Assembly (NCBI RefSeq): GCF_016427535.1 | Contig: NZ_JAELXV010000005.1 | Location: forward strand, 62,001 to 126,000 | From: Hymenobacter sp. BT559 | GTDB lineage: Bacteria; Bacteroidota; Bacteroidia; Cytophagales; Hymenobacteraceae | Reading direction: 5' to 3' | DNA length: 64,000 nucleotides | Translations under genes and position numbers: made by a program | The notes under the pieces: model-generated | What the model was told of the DNA's origin: nothing | Database searches by the model: none | What the model saw: the letters and a program-made list of their open reading frames with translations, nothing else | Shown here: positions 1-8,104 of the stretch, piece after piece | Layout of the letters: every line of letters begins with the position of its first letter | Position numbering within the stretch: the first letter of the stretch is position 1

Positions 1-95
1 TGATGCTTAAGAACCGGCAGCATCCGCTGTTCGAAGAATTGGCCCCGGCTTTCAAGACCTTTATGCAGCGGCTAAAAGCGCCGAGTCAGGAGTAA
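1..95 (+). CDS. C-terminal end of an unidentified protein (partial)
   Basis: An open frame runs from the left window edge to a TAA at 93-95 and encodes about 30 residues, reading LFEELAPAFKTFMQRL near its middle. It is followed 10 bases later by a strong terminator hairpin, which supports a real gene end. Too little is present to name a family. The frame contains an ATG at position 3, but the gene probably starts outside the window. Confidence 0.5.
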   Translation, partial: MLKNRQHPLFEELAPAFKTFMQRLKAPSQE

Positions 96-105
96 TTTTT
101 ATGCA

Positions 106-138
106 AGAAGCCCCGTGAAATCGCGGGGCTTCTTTTTT
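106..138 (+). terminator. Rho-independent terminator
   Basis: A 10-bp perfect stem (106-115 with 124-133, AGAAGCCCCG against CGGGGCTTCT) with an 8-base loop runs directly into a T-run. It closes the partial gene ending at 95 and insulates the immunity gene that follows. Confidence 0.85.
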
Positions 139-161
139 GGTTTTGGGTAGCTAGTCGTATC

Positions 162-551
162 ATGCATCAGCGTTTGCATACTAACATACGAATGGGTAGC
201 CCTGCTAAAAAGCCGTTTGCTAATCCGCCCTTACCCGTTCACCACGCGCTGGCGCTGGAGGCAGCAGCTTGTGCCGAGCAGGTTCTGCCTTTTTTTGAAC
301 AGAACTATCCACAGGATGCTCGCCCTTGCTACGCAATAGCCACCTTGCGCGCATGGGTAGCTGGACAGGCTAGCATGGTAGCGTGCCGACAAGCTGCTTT
401 TGGCGCCCATGCTGCCGCCCGCACTGCCAGCGAACCCGCTGCTGTGGCCGCCGCCCGTGCCGCTGGTCAAGCAGCAGCAGTCGCACACATGTACACGCAC
501 GCTCCTCACACGGCGGCCTATGCTGCTAAAGCACGTGCGTTGGCAGCGTAA
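162..551 (+). CDS. Imm5-like putative immunity protein
   Basis: 129 residues. The second half is an Ala/His-rich helical array with repeated AAxAARAAGxAxAxAH and HAPxxAAYAAKA patterns, and the centre reads AIATLRAWVAGQ. This is the pattern of the 'putative immunity protein' family (Imm5-like), whose members are inferred to protect against polymorphic toxins. The resemblance is from memory of the family and was not searched. The protein looks cytoplasmic: there is no signal peptide and no membrane segment. It is somewhat shorter than most relatives, ending right after the last helix. No toxin gene is next to it. The start is ATG 162; ATG 192 is an alternative that removes a poorly conserved leader. 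It ends 13 bases before the YggL-like gene and may be co-transcribed with it. Confidence 0.6.
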   Translation: MHQRLHTNIRMGSPAKKPFANPPLPVHHALALEAAACAEQVLPFFEQNYPQDARPCYAIATLRAWVAGQASMVACRQAAFGAHAAARTASEPAAVAAARAAGQAAAVAHMYTHAPHTAAYAAKARALAA

Positions 552-564
552 TAATTGCTCACGC

Positions 565-912
565 TTGGCTGAAAATCTGATAATACAAGCAATAAGAAAA
601 CGACTACGCAAGAAGCTACGGCTTCGAGAGTTTCAAGAAATGGGTTTCCACGTCGATTTCAAGGTGGATATTCCTGCTAACTCGGAAGTCGAAGATGCTT
701 TCTTCGATAAGCTCTTTGACTTTGTGGACGAGCGAGAGCTATCTATCGGGGGCAACATGAGCAACTTCTACGTAAGCCGCGGCGAGCGCAATTCCACTAC
801 TGACGCTGACCGGGAAGCCTTGAGTCATTGGCTTCAACAGCAGCCGGAGGTTTCGGCCGTGCGAGTGTGGCCGCTGGATGATACCTGGCACGGACCTTTC
901 AAGTGGCTGTAA
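565..912 (+). CDS. YggL-like 50S ribosome-binding protein (DUF469)
   Basis: About 115 residues if the TTG at 565 is used. The N-terminal RKRLRKKLRLREFQEMGF and the C-terminal WLQQQPEVSAVRVWPLDDTW follow the YggL/DUF469 pattern, in which a basic N-terminal stretch precedes an EFQE(L/M)GF motif. E. coli YggL binds the 50S subunit and affects ribosome maturation. The frame stays open back to 400, but that part is antisense-like shadow of the immunity gene in another frame, so the start must lie after 551; no ATG occurs before the conserved basic stretch, leaving TTG 565 or CTG 577. A terminator follows at 935. Confidence 0.7.
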   Translation: MAENLIIQAIRKRLRKKLRLREFQEMGFHVDFKVDIPANSEVEDAFFDKLFDFVDERELSIGGNMSNFYVSRGERNSTTDADREALSHWLQQQPEVSAVRVWPLDDTWHGPFKWL

Positions 913-934
913 GCTGGCTGCTGCGCTAGAGCTG

Positions 935-959
935 CCCCGAAATAATCGGGGTTTTCTTT
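935..959 (+). terminator. Rho-independent terminator after the YggL-like gene
   Basis: CCCCGA (935-940) pairs with TCGGGG (946-951) across a 5-base loop and is followed by TTTTCTTTT. It lies 22 bases past the stop codon at 912. Confidence 0.7.
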
Positions 960-963
960 TCAT

Positions 964-1053
964 TAAATACTCGGCACGCCTAACATTTTTTTCTTATCTT
1001 GCAACACCAAAACGCCCGGCGCGTTGTTGCCTAAATACTCGGCTAGCCTAACA
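964..1053 (+). repeat. 22-bp direct repeat pair in the acyl-CoA dehydrogenase leader
   Basis: TAAATACTCGGC-N2-GCCTAACA occurs at 964-985 and again at 1032-1053, identical except for the two central bases, 68 bp apart. Between the copies lies a T-rich tract and TATCTTGC (995-1002), a weak match to the Bacteroidota -7 element. The pair could be tandem regulator sites or a duplicated promoter segment for the gene at 1085; the sequence alone does not decide. Confidence 0.5.
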
Positions 1054-1084
1054 GTTTCAATCCCACTCAACCGCATAGTTCATC

Positions 1085-2872
1085 ATGGAAGTATCCAACA
1101 AAACCGCTCCCAAGGGCGGCGAATTCATCATCAAAGCCACGGAGGCCCAAGACGTATTCACGCCCGCCGACTTTTCGGAGGAGCAGAACATGATGTACCA
1201 GACTTGCCTCGACTTCGTAGAAACCGAGGTGCGCCCGCTGGTAGAGCGCCTCGATAACCACGAGGAAGGCCTCATGCGCGGCCTGATGGAGAAAGCTGGT
1301 CAGCTCGGTCTGTTTGGGGTGAGCGTGCCGGAGGAGTTTGGCGGCCTGAATATGGACTTCCCGACCGCGCTGCGTGTGACGGAAGGCGTGGGCGGCGGCA
1401 ACTCGTTTCCGGTGGCGTTTGCGGCGCACACGGGTATCGCCCTGCTGCCGATTCTATATTTCGGCAACGATGCGCAGAAGCAGAAGTACATCCCCGGCCT
1501 CACCGATGGCACGCTGATGGGTGCTTACTGCCTCACCGAGCCCGGCTCGGGCTCTGATGCCTTAGGTGCCAAAACCAAGGCCGTGCTCAATGCAGAGGGC
1601 ACGCACTACGTGTTGAACGGCCAGAAAATGTGGATTACCAACGCCGGCTTTGCCGACGTGTTTATCGTGTTTGCCAAGATTGACGGCGAGCAGTTCACGG
1701 GCTTTATCGTGGACAAAGACACGCCCGGCCTGAGCCTCGGCAACGAGGAGCACAAAATGGGCATCAAGGGGAGCAGCACCCGCCAGGTGTTCCTGACCGA
1801 TGCGCTAGTGCCCAAGGAAAACGTACTGGGCGAGATTGGCAAAGGCCACCTCATCGCGTTTAACGTGCTGAATATCGGCCGTATCAAGCTGGCTGCTGCC
1901 TGCCTAGGTGGCGCCAAAGCCACCGCTACGCAAAGCGTGAAATATGCCAACGAGCGCGTGCAGTTCAAGCTGCCCATCTCGAAGTTTGGCGCTATTCGCT
2001 ATAAACTGGCGCAGCAGGCCATCCGGATGTACGCCGTAGAGTCGGCCATCTACCGCGCCGGCGAGGACATTTACCGCAAAGAGCAGGAGCTAATGGCCAG
2101 CGGCATGGGTACCAACGAAGCACTATTGGGCGCCGCCCGCGAGTTTGCGGTGGAGTGTGCCATGCTGAAAGTAGAAGGCTCGGAGGTACTTGACTACGTG
2201 ACCGACGAGGGCGTGCAGATTTATGGTGGCTACGGCTTCTCGGCCGACTATCCCATGGACCGCAACTACCGCGACTCGCGCATCAACCGGATTTTCGAGG
2301 GCACCAACGAAATCAACCGGATGCTGGCCGTGGACATGATTTTGAAGAAGGGTCTGAAAGGCGAAATCGACCTAATGGGTCCAGCCCAAGCCGTGCAGCA
2401 GGAACTCATGGCCATCCCGAGCATGGGCGAAAGCGACGACTCGGCCTTTGCTGCTGAAAAGAAAGCCATCGCCAACCTCAAGAAGGCTACCCTCATGGTG
2501 GCCGGCACGGCCGTACAGAAGTACATGAACTCGCTCGCCAAAGAGCAGGAAGTACTGATGAACATCGCTGACATGGCCATCAAAACCTACGTGGCCGAAA
2601 GCACGCTACTGCGCGTCGAAAAGGAAATTGCCGCCAAAGGCGAAGAGGCGCTGGCTCAGCAGCTCGATATGGCCCGCGTATACCTCTCCGACGCCATTGA
2701 CCTGGTCGAGAAATCAGGCCGCGAAGCCATCGCTAGCATGACTGAGGGCGACGAGCAGCGCCTGATGAGTATGGGCCTCAAGCGCTTCACTAAGCCCGAC
2801 CTCTTCAACGTGAAGGATGCTCGCCGCCGCGTAGCTGCCAAGCTCATCGAAGCCAACGAGTACATCTATTAA
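1085..2872 (+). CDS. Acyl-CoA dehydrogenase, long form (VLCAD-like)
   Basis: 595 residues. It catalyses FAD-dependent alpha,beta-dehydrogenation of an acyl-CoA, the first step of fatty-acid beta-oxidation. The FAD/substrate signature AYCLTEPGSGSD lies near residues 147-158, and the segment IFEGTNEINR carries the expected catalytic glutamate at E405. About 170 further residues follow the core, as in the longer VLCAD-type enzymes common in Bacteroidota. ATG 1085 gives a normal N-terminus with the helical domain starting near residue 25. It appears to be a single-gene unit: terminator upstream at 935 and a long inverted repeat beginning at its stop codon. The exact chain-length preference cannot be read from the sequence. 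Confidence 0.92.
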   Translation: MEVSNKTAPKGGEFIIKATEAQDVFTPADFSEEQNMMYQTCLDFVETEVRPLVERLDNHEEGLMRGLMEKAGQLGLFGVSVPEEFGGLNMDFPTALRVTEGVGGGNSFPVAFAAHTGIALLPILYFGNDAQKQKYIPGLTDGTLMGAYCLTEPGSGSDALGAKTKAVLNAEGTHYVLNGQKMWITNAGFADVFIVFAKIDGEQFTGFIVDKDTPGLSLGNEEHKMGIKGSSTRQVFLTDALVPKENVLGEIGKGHLIAFNVLNIGRIKLAAACLGGAKATATQSVKYANERVQFKLPISKFGAIRYKLAQQAIRMYAVESAIYRAGEDIYRKEQELMASGMGTNEALLGAAREFAVECAMLKVEGSEVLDYVTDEGVQIYGGYGFSADYPMDRNYRDSRINRIFEGTNEINRMLAVDMILKKGLKGEIDLMGPAQAVQQELMAIPSMGESDDSAFAAEKKAIANLKKATLMVAGTAVQKYMNSLAKEQEVLMNIADMAIKTYVAESTLLRVEKEIAAKGEEALAQQLDMARVYLSDAIDLVEKSGREAIASMTEGDEQRLMSMGLKRFTKPDLFNVKDARRRVAAKLIEANEYIY

Positions 2873-3084
2873 TCGCAGATTGTAACGGATTTAACGGATT
2901 ACGCAGATACGCCCGCCTTCGGCAGGCTGACTATCTGGCTTCCTCAGTACAAACAGAGAAGGCTGCTCTCACGAGCAGCCTTCTCTGTTTGTAGCTAGTA
3001 CTAACGAGTTTTCCGATAACTTAGTCAGCCTGCCGAAGGCGGGCGTATCTGCGTAATCCGTTAAATCCGTTACAATCTGCGATT
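2871..3084. repeat. Long inverted repeat (63-bp arms) between convergent genes, with nested hairpin
   Basis: Arms 2871-2933 and 3022-3084 are perfect reverse complements over 63 bp. Inside, a second perfect 21-bp hairpin (2948-2968 with 2973-2993, loop TCAC) is centred on the element. The outer ends coincide with the stop codons of the flanking convergent genes (TAA 2870-2872 and the complement of TTA 3084-3086). A diverged second copy is at 13421-13615 in the same gene-end position. It can act as a bidirectional terminator and transcript 3' end protector; the family looks like a dispersed palindromic element. Confidence 0.9.
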
Positions 3085-4553
3085 TATTTGAGCTTCACTT
3101 CGTTCAGCTGCAGGGCCGCTGATTTTTTGCTGGGGCGGCTGACGCCGATAATTTCCTTGGGCCCGAGCCATGTGGTGAAGTCTTTTACATAAGCCAGTTG
3201 TTGGTCGTTGGCTACGTTGAGTTTGAGGCGCTGCAGGGTACCTAGGAAGCCGTTGCGTGCTTGTATATGGCGCAGGTAAAGGTCCGACTTCCCACCAATG
3301 GTTTCTAGCGTTAGCAGCTGCACATCTTCGCCAAAGACAGCTGCCCGAAAGCCGATGCCGGTGTAGCTATCAATAGCTGGTGCTACTTGTTCTTTGGGCA
3401 CTACTAGGTGCCAGGTAGGCGTCACGAATGCGCTGTAGCCGAAGACGTGAAGCTCGCGGGCATGCACTGGCTGGTCGGGGCCGCCTTCCTCAAAATGCCG
3501 CTCAGCAATGATGACTAAGTTCTTATTTTCCGATAGGAGCATATCGGCCAAATAGATATCCTCCAGTCGTTTCGGCTCGGTGCCTGTGGCTTTGCCCACT
3601 TCGGCGAGGTAAGTAGGGGCAAAGGGCAATTCAGGCGCCAGCTTGAGGCTTTTGTTCTCAAAGTCGAAACGTACTACTTTCAGGCCAGTCAGCTCGCCGG
3701 TGTCGTAATTGGCGCACAGCGCGGCGGCGTACAACTGCCCATCGGGCAGCAAGCTGAATTTGGCATCGCGAATAGTAATGGGCTTGCCCTCAAACACGCC
3801 GCCCACCGGTGCGCCTAGTACTGGCACGGTAGTAGACGCGCTGGGGCGGTCGGGTGTAGCCGGGTAGCGCCGCACGGTGAGCTTGCGCATGGCATCGCCG
3901 AGCAGCGTCACGTATTGCGTGCCATCGTTGGCCAAAATGATATTGGGCGAGAAGAAGTCGCCCTGGTCGCGAAAATCATAGGTGCGGTCCATGATTTTCG
4001 TCAGCTTCTGGTCGTAGAGCGAGCCCACCAAGCTGCGTACTTGCTCCTCGCGAGTGGCGTAGCGATAAGCCAGTAGCCGGGTGCCGTCGGGCGAGAGGCG
4101 CACGCTGGGCCGGCGCTCGCTGGCACCAGCTGTCACTAGCACTGCAGGGCTGCCTTTTTGGCCACCGGCCAGGGCCACGGGCTGCACGGTCAGGTTCTGG
4201 CCATTTTCGTCGGTATGATGAAGCACCACCCAGGCCTGCTCAGCGCTGCGGCCGAAGGCCTCCACCGTTTCGCCGGGCGCAATAGGCAAGGTTGTGCTCC
4301 ACTGCTTTTTAAGATCGGCGCTGTAGCGCTCGACGGCATAAGCACTACCACTTTGATGAGCTAGAATAACAAACCCGCTGCCATCGGCCAGGGCCAGCGT
4401 TTTGTGGGGCACGCGCTGGTTGTAACGGTCCTCCCCTTGCTCCGGCAAGTAGCTAAACGGCGCTGATTTTACTTTCTGCGCGTGGGCCGAGAAGCCAGTG
4501 CCTATTAGCCCACCCACCATTAGGGTAAGGGCAACTGTGAAACGACGCATCAT
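3084..4553 (-). CDS. Secreted propeller-like protein of unknown function
   Basis: 489 residues from ATG 4553; a GTG at 4571 is an upstream alternative but would add a short non-signal leader. The N-terminus MMRRFTVALTLMVGGLIG ending in SAHAQ is a clear Sec signal peptide. The rest is rich in alternating beta-strand segments such as ALADGSGFVILAHQSG, VRLSPDGTRLLAYRY and LLPDGQLYAAALC, the kind of repeated strand-turn pattern seen in beta-propellers. No catalytic motif is recognised, and there is no T9SS sorting domain, so a periplasmic location is likely. Its stop codon abuts the long inverted repeat shared with the acyl-CoA dehydrogenase gene. Function unknown. Confidence 0.75.
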   Translation of the reverse strand: MMRRFTVALTLMVGGLIGTGFSAHAQKVKSAPFSYLPEQGEDRYNQRVPHKTLALADGSGFVILAHQSGSAYAVERYSADLKKQWSTTLPIAPGETVEAFGRSAEQAWVVLHHTDENGQNLTVQPVALAGGQKGSPAVLVTAGASERRPSVRLSPDGTRLLAYRYATREEQVRSLVGSLYDQKLTKIMDRTYDFRDQGDFFSPNIILANDGTQYVTLLGDAMRKLTVRRYPATPDRPSASTTVPVLGAPVGGVFEGKPITIRDAKFSLLPDGQLYAAALCANYDTGELTGLKVVRFDFENKSLKLAPELPFAPTYLAEVGKATGTEPKRLEDIYLADMLLSENKNLVIIAERHFEEGGPDQPVHARELHVFGYSAFVTPTWHLVVPKEQVAPAIDSYTGIGFRAAVFGEDVQLLTLETIGGKSDLYLRHIQARNGFLGTLQRLKLNVANDQQLAYVKDFTTWLGPKEIIGVSRPSKKSAALQLNEVKLK

Positions 4554-4899
4554 GTTAAAATTAAAAATCACCTACCTAGGAGCCCTAGGTATTTCTACTG
4601 CCCAAAAGTACCTCCTAAGGCCTTTGTGCAACGCCACTCGTGCCAGCCTCAACCAAGCTACCTAGGCCAAAGGATAATCTTGCGACAATATTTTTCGCTT
4701 TATATCAGTTACTTTTGTAATAGAATACGGCTCGCCAAGCAACCTTATTGCCGAGCAGTCGTTTAATCGCCGCGCTGCTCAAGCAGCACTGTATATACTC
4801 TATCCTTCTTCTCTCCCACCCACTCTTTAGCTCCCGATAGTTTAGAAAAATCACTTTAAACCCGCTGCTCTCTACCACCCTTCCAGCAGCGCTTCATTC
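4554..4899. other. Intergenic region with divergent promoters
   Basis: About 346 bp between two divergent genes. Apart from the promoter at 4692-4717 and three copies of CCTAGG in the first 80 bases, no coding or RNA feature was recognised. The unusually long leader before 4900 (about 175 bases from the predicted start site) is AT-rich, and no structure was found in it. Confidence 0.5.
4692..4717 (+). promoter_or_regulatory. Bacteroidota-type promoter
   Basis: TACTTTTG at 4710-4717 is an exact match to the TAnnTTTG -7 consensus of the Bacteroidota primary sigma factor, with a T-rich -33 region (TTTTCG) about 13-18 bases upstream. Predicted transcription begins near 4724 and reads toward the small gene at 4900. 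Confidence 0.55.
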
Positions 4900-5130
4900 A
4901 TGAAATCTTTCGCTAAAATCAGCTCGCTCTTCGCGCTTATCATCATTGGGCGCTATTTGCAGCCGGCGGCTATCGCCCCCCTAGCGACGACTCGTCCGTC
5001 TACTCCTACCGTGCAAGCCTTGCCTTTGGCGCTCGCTCGCTACACGTCCACTCCGCTGCTCAAGCCGAAGCCCATTCCTGAGCAGGCTCAAACAGCTCAG
5101 TCACAGGCTTCGCGCGGCTATTTCTTATAA
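4900..5130 (+). CDS. Small exported protein of unknown function
   Basis: 76 residues beginning MKSFAKISSLFALIIIG, a signal peptide or single membrane anchor. The remainder is Pro/Thr/Gln-rich and low complexity (KPKPIPEQAQTAQSQ). A promoter at 4710 and a terminator seven bases past the stop codon bracket it, which argues for a real gene despite the absence of a known family. Confidence 0.55.
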   Translation: MKSFAKISSLFALIIIGRYLQPAAIAPLATTRPSTPTVQALPLALARYTSTPLLKPKPIPEQAQTAQSQASRGYFL

Positions 5131-5136
5131 TTCAGC

Positions 5137-5166
5137 AAGCGGCTTCTTAAAGAGCCGCTTTTTTAT
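5137..5166 (+). terminator. Rho-independent terminator
   Basis: AAGCGGCT (5137-5144) pairs with AGCCGCTT (5153-5160) and a T-run follows. It ends the small exported gene and lies just before the convergent end of recG at 5187. Confidence 0.8.
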
Positions 5167-5186
5167 TGCACTTACCGGCCAAAAAC

Positions 5187-7283
5187 TTAGCTTATCCGGC
5201 TCCAGTTCACGGCCGTAGCAGGCAAGCTCTCGATGTGGCGCCGAATGTTGCCGTGCTCGGGGCGTGCTAGGTCGGGGTCGTTGTTTAGGATGGCCTGCGC
5301 GGCGGCCCGGCTTTCGGTGAGGATGCGCCCATCTTTGGCCAGGTCGGCAATGAGCAAGTCGAGCACGCCGCTCTGCTGCGTGCCCATCAAATCGCCTGGG
5401 CCGCGCAGCTTCAGGTCGATGTCGGCTATTTCGAAGCCATTGTTGGTGCGTACCATTGTTTCGAGGCGCGTACGGCTGTCTTTGCTTAGCTTGTAGCCTG
5501 TCATCAGGATGCAATAGCTCTGGTCGGCGCCGCGCCCTACTCGCCCGCGCAGCTGGTGCAGTTGCGAGAGGCCAAAGCGCTCGGCGCTCTCAATTATCAT
5601 TACCGAGGCGTTGGGCACGTTCACGCCCACTTCGATAACGGTGGTCGCCACCATTATCTGGGTTTCCTTATTCACGAAGCGCGCCATCTCAAAGTCTTTC
5701 TGCTCGGCCGACATACGCCCGTGTACGATGCTAATTTGCATCTCCGGGAAGGCACGGCTCACGCTTTCGTAGCCGTCGGTCAGGTCTTTGTAATCGAGTG
5801 TTTCGCTTTCTTCAATAAGCGGATACACGATGTACACCTGCCGACCTAGGGCCACCTGGTCGCGCACAAACTGAAACACCTTCAACCGGTTGGCATCGTA
5901 GCGATGCACTGTCACGATGGGCTTGCGGCCAGCGGGCAGCTCGTCAATCACGCTCACGTCGAGGTCACCGTAGAGCGTCATGGCCAGCGTGCGCGGAATG
6001 GGCGTGGCCGTCATCACAAGCACGTGCGGAATCACGTAAGGATTTTTCTGCCACAGCTTCGAGCGCTGCGCCACGCCAAAGCGGTGCTGCTCGTCCATGA
6101 TGGTCAGCCCTAGGTTGCGAAACTGTACCACGTCTTCGAGCAGCGCGTGGGTGCCTACCAACATTTGCATGGTGCCTTCGCGCAGCTGCTCGTGCAACTC
6201 ACGCCGCACGCGGGTGGGCGTGCTGCCCGTCAGCTTACCTAGGTTAATGCCGAGCTGGTCGGCGTACACTTTGAGGCCCTGGTAATGCTGGTCAGCCAAT
6301 ATTTCGGTAGGCGCCATCAGGCAGCTTTGGGCGCCGTTGTCGGCGGCCATTAGCATCGAGATAAAGGCCACGATGGTCTTGCCCGAACCCACGTCGCCCT
6401 GCAGCAGCCGGTTCATCTGCTTGCCAGCCAAGAAGTCTTTGTAAATCTCGTGGATGACCCGCTTTTGCGCGCCTGTCAGGTCGAAAGGCATGATGTCCTT
6501 ATAGAAGTGCACCAGCGTGGGCACTTCATTGAAGACTTGCCCAGCTAGGGTCACTTTGCGCTGGTCTTTCTGGCGCAAGAGTTTGAGCTGCACGTAAAAC
6601 AGCTCCTCAAACTTGAGCCGAAACCGCGCCCTATCCAGCAAATCCTGGTTCTGCGGAAAGTGAATTTGCTGCAAAGCCGATGCCTTATCCATCAGCCCGT
6701 ACTGCTGAATCAGGGCCGGCGACAGCGTTTCGGTCACCTGCGGCAGCGCAATTTTCAGCAGGTCGCTCACCATGCGCATAATAGCTTTGCTATCAATGCG
6801 GTGGTAGTTTTTTAGCTTTTCGCTGGTGTTGTATACCGGCTGCAAAAAGCTCTGGCCTGCCTTCTGCTCAGTTACTTCTTCCAGCTCAGGGTGGGCCATT
6901 TGGGGGCGGCCATTGAACATGGTGGGCTTGCCGAATACAATGTATTCCTGGTGGTTTTTGATGACCTTCTCCAGGTAGTTCACGCCCTTGAACCACACTA
7001 CCTCTAGCTCGCCACTGGCGTCGCCTACCTTGGCCACGAGGCGCTTCTTAGGGCCCTCCCCTATCACTTCGCGGCCGCGCAGGATGCCCTTCACCTGCAC
7101 AAACGACATGTCGTCGTGCAAGTCTACGATGTTATAAAACTGCGTGCGGTCGAGGTAGCGAAACGGATAGCGCTGGATAAGGTCGCCGTAGGTAAACAGT
7201 CCTAGCTCCTTGCCCAGCAGCTGCGCCCGCTGCAAGCCCACGCCGCGCAGGTACTCCAGCTTCGTGTTAAAAAAGTTACTCAT
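5187..7283 (-). CDS. recG: ATP-dependent DNA helicase RecG
   Basis: 698 residues. RecG remodels stalled replication forks and branch-migrates Holliday junctions. The N-terminal third is the wedge/OB region. The superfamily 2 helicase core follows: Walker A GDVGSGKT at 296-303 (K302), motif II DEQH at 397-400, motif III MTATPIPRT, and motif VI QLHQLRGRVGR. The length and the DEQH variant are normal for RecG. Start ATG 7283 gives MSNFFNTKLEYLRGVG, a typical N-terminus. It is separated by about 110 bp from gldD on the same strand, and it may have its own promoter there. Confidence 0.97.
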   Translation of the reverse strand: MSNFFNTKLEYLRGVGLQRAQLLGKELGLFTYGDLIQRYPFRYLDRTQFYNIVDLHDDMSFVQVKGILRGREVIGEGPKKRLVAKVGDASGELEVVWFKGVNYLEKVIKNHQEYIVFGKPTMFNGRPQMAHPELEEVTEQKAGQSFLQPVYNTSEKLKNYHRIDSKAIMRMVSDLLKIALPQVTETLSPALIQQYGLMDKASALQQIHFPQNQDLLDRARFRLKFEELFYVQLKLLRQKDQRKVTLAGQVFNEVPTLVHFYKDIMPFDLTGAQKRVIHEIYKDFLAGKQMNRLLQGDVGSGKTIVAFISMLMAADNGAQSCLMAPTEILADQHYQGLKVYADQLGINLGKLTGSTPTRVRRELHEQLREGTMQMLVGTHALLEDVVQFRNLGLTIMDEQHRFGVAQRSKLWQKNPYVIPHVLVMTATPIPRTLAMTLYGDLDVSVIDELPAGRKPIVTVHRYDANRLKVFQFVRDQVALGRQVYIVYPLIEESETLDYKDLTDGYESVSRAFPEMQISIVHGRMSAEQKDFEMARFVNKETQIMVATTVIEVGVNVPNASVMIIESAERFGLSQLHQLRGRVGRGADQSYCILMTGYKLSKDSRTRLETMVRTNNGFEIADIDLKLRGPGDLMGTQQSGVLDLLIADLAKDGRILTESRAAAQAILNNDPDLARPEHGNIRRHIESLPATAVNWSRIS

Positions 7284-7391
7284 GTATCCAGCTGTTAGCT
7301 TTTGGCTGGTAGCTGCTAGCTTTTCTTATATGATGTTTAATTACTTAGCGCTGACTAGAGACAATACTCCGCTATCAGCAAGAGGCATGTA

Positions 7392-7985
7392 CTATTTTTT
7401 GTACTTCAACGAATTCAGCAGCTTAATCATATCGTATTTCACGTACTCTATCACCGGCGCCAGCGAGTCGTTGGCTGTGGCGGTGCGGAAGTAGAGCGCC
7501 GCCCGAAAGAAGTGCTTGGTGCTGTCGGTGGTATAAAACTGAAACTGGCTCGGCACCTCGCCCTCTAGCTCAAACACCGAAGCGCGCATGCCATTGGGAG
7601 TACGCAGTATTTTCTCTTCTATTGAAGTGGCTTTAATCTGGTGCTTGCCCGTGAGCTTGCGCGCATCCTCCATCATTTTATTATAGAGCTTGCGGTCGCG
7701 CACTACATCGGTATAAGTAATCTGCACATTGGCGTGCAGCTGCGGGTAGTAGATATTGAGCCAGTCGGGCTGCGCTAGGTACGACGAATCGCGCAGCACC
7801 TTGGCGGCCGTCGAGTACTCAAACTCGTAGGGGTGCCCCGGCCTGAGCACCCGGTAGCGGTGGGGCGGCAGGTCGATGCGGTTGTAGCCCTTGGGCTTGG
7901 GCGTGTAGTCGGGCGCCGACGAGCAGGCGACTACCAAGCTGGACACCGCCAGCAGCGGCAACACCCAGAATCGGGAGAAAGTCAT
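7392..7985 (-). CDS. gldD: Gliding motility lipoprotein GldD
   Basis: 197 residues from ATG 7985. The N-terminus is a lipoprotein signal ending in VVAC (lipidated C21), followed by the GldD signature PKPKGYNRIDLPPH and later blocks FEYS and WLNIYYPQLHANVQITY. GldD is a lipoprotein needed for gliding and T9SS function in Flavobacterium johnsoniae; its exact role is unresolved. An in-frame TTG at 8006 would add seven residues and is less likely. In many Bacteroidota the order is mutY-ssb-gldE-gldD; here gldE is missing between ssb and gldD, which are only about 120 bp apart with a terminator between them. Confidence 0.93.
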   Translation of the reverse strand: MTFSRFWVLPLLAVSSLVVACSSAPDYTPKPKGYNRIDLPPHRYRVLRPGHPYEFEYSTAAKVLRDSSYLAQPDWLNIYYPQLHANVQITYTDVVRDRKLYNKMMEDARKLTGKHQIKATSIEEKILRTPNGMRASVFELEGEVPSQFQFYTTDSTKHFFRAALYFRTATANDSLAPVIEYVKYDMIKLLNSLKYKK

Positions 7986-8040
7986 GAGATACAAAGCCAG
8001 AATCAACCCAAAGGTAGCAGGCGGCTACCCGGCCCAACAC

Positions 8041-8068
8041 CAAAACGCCCCGGCTTGGTGCCGGGGCG
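8041..8068 (-). terminator. Terminator after ssb
   Basis: CGCCCCGGC (8046-8054) pairs with GCCGGGGCG (8060-8068); read on the minus strand the hairpin is followed by TTTTG. It lies between the ssb stop codon and the gldD start, separating the two genes. Confidence 0.6.
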
Positions 8069-8104
8069 CTAGGTAGAGATTCTGATAGGAAGCTAACTCA
8101 GCCC

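Noticed and set aside
400..564. An open frame joining the end of the immunity gene region with the YggL-like protein, suggesting a frameshifted single gene
   Set aside because: The two proteins belong to different families, each is complete, and the overlap part of the second frame reads as a shadow of the first gene.
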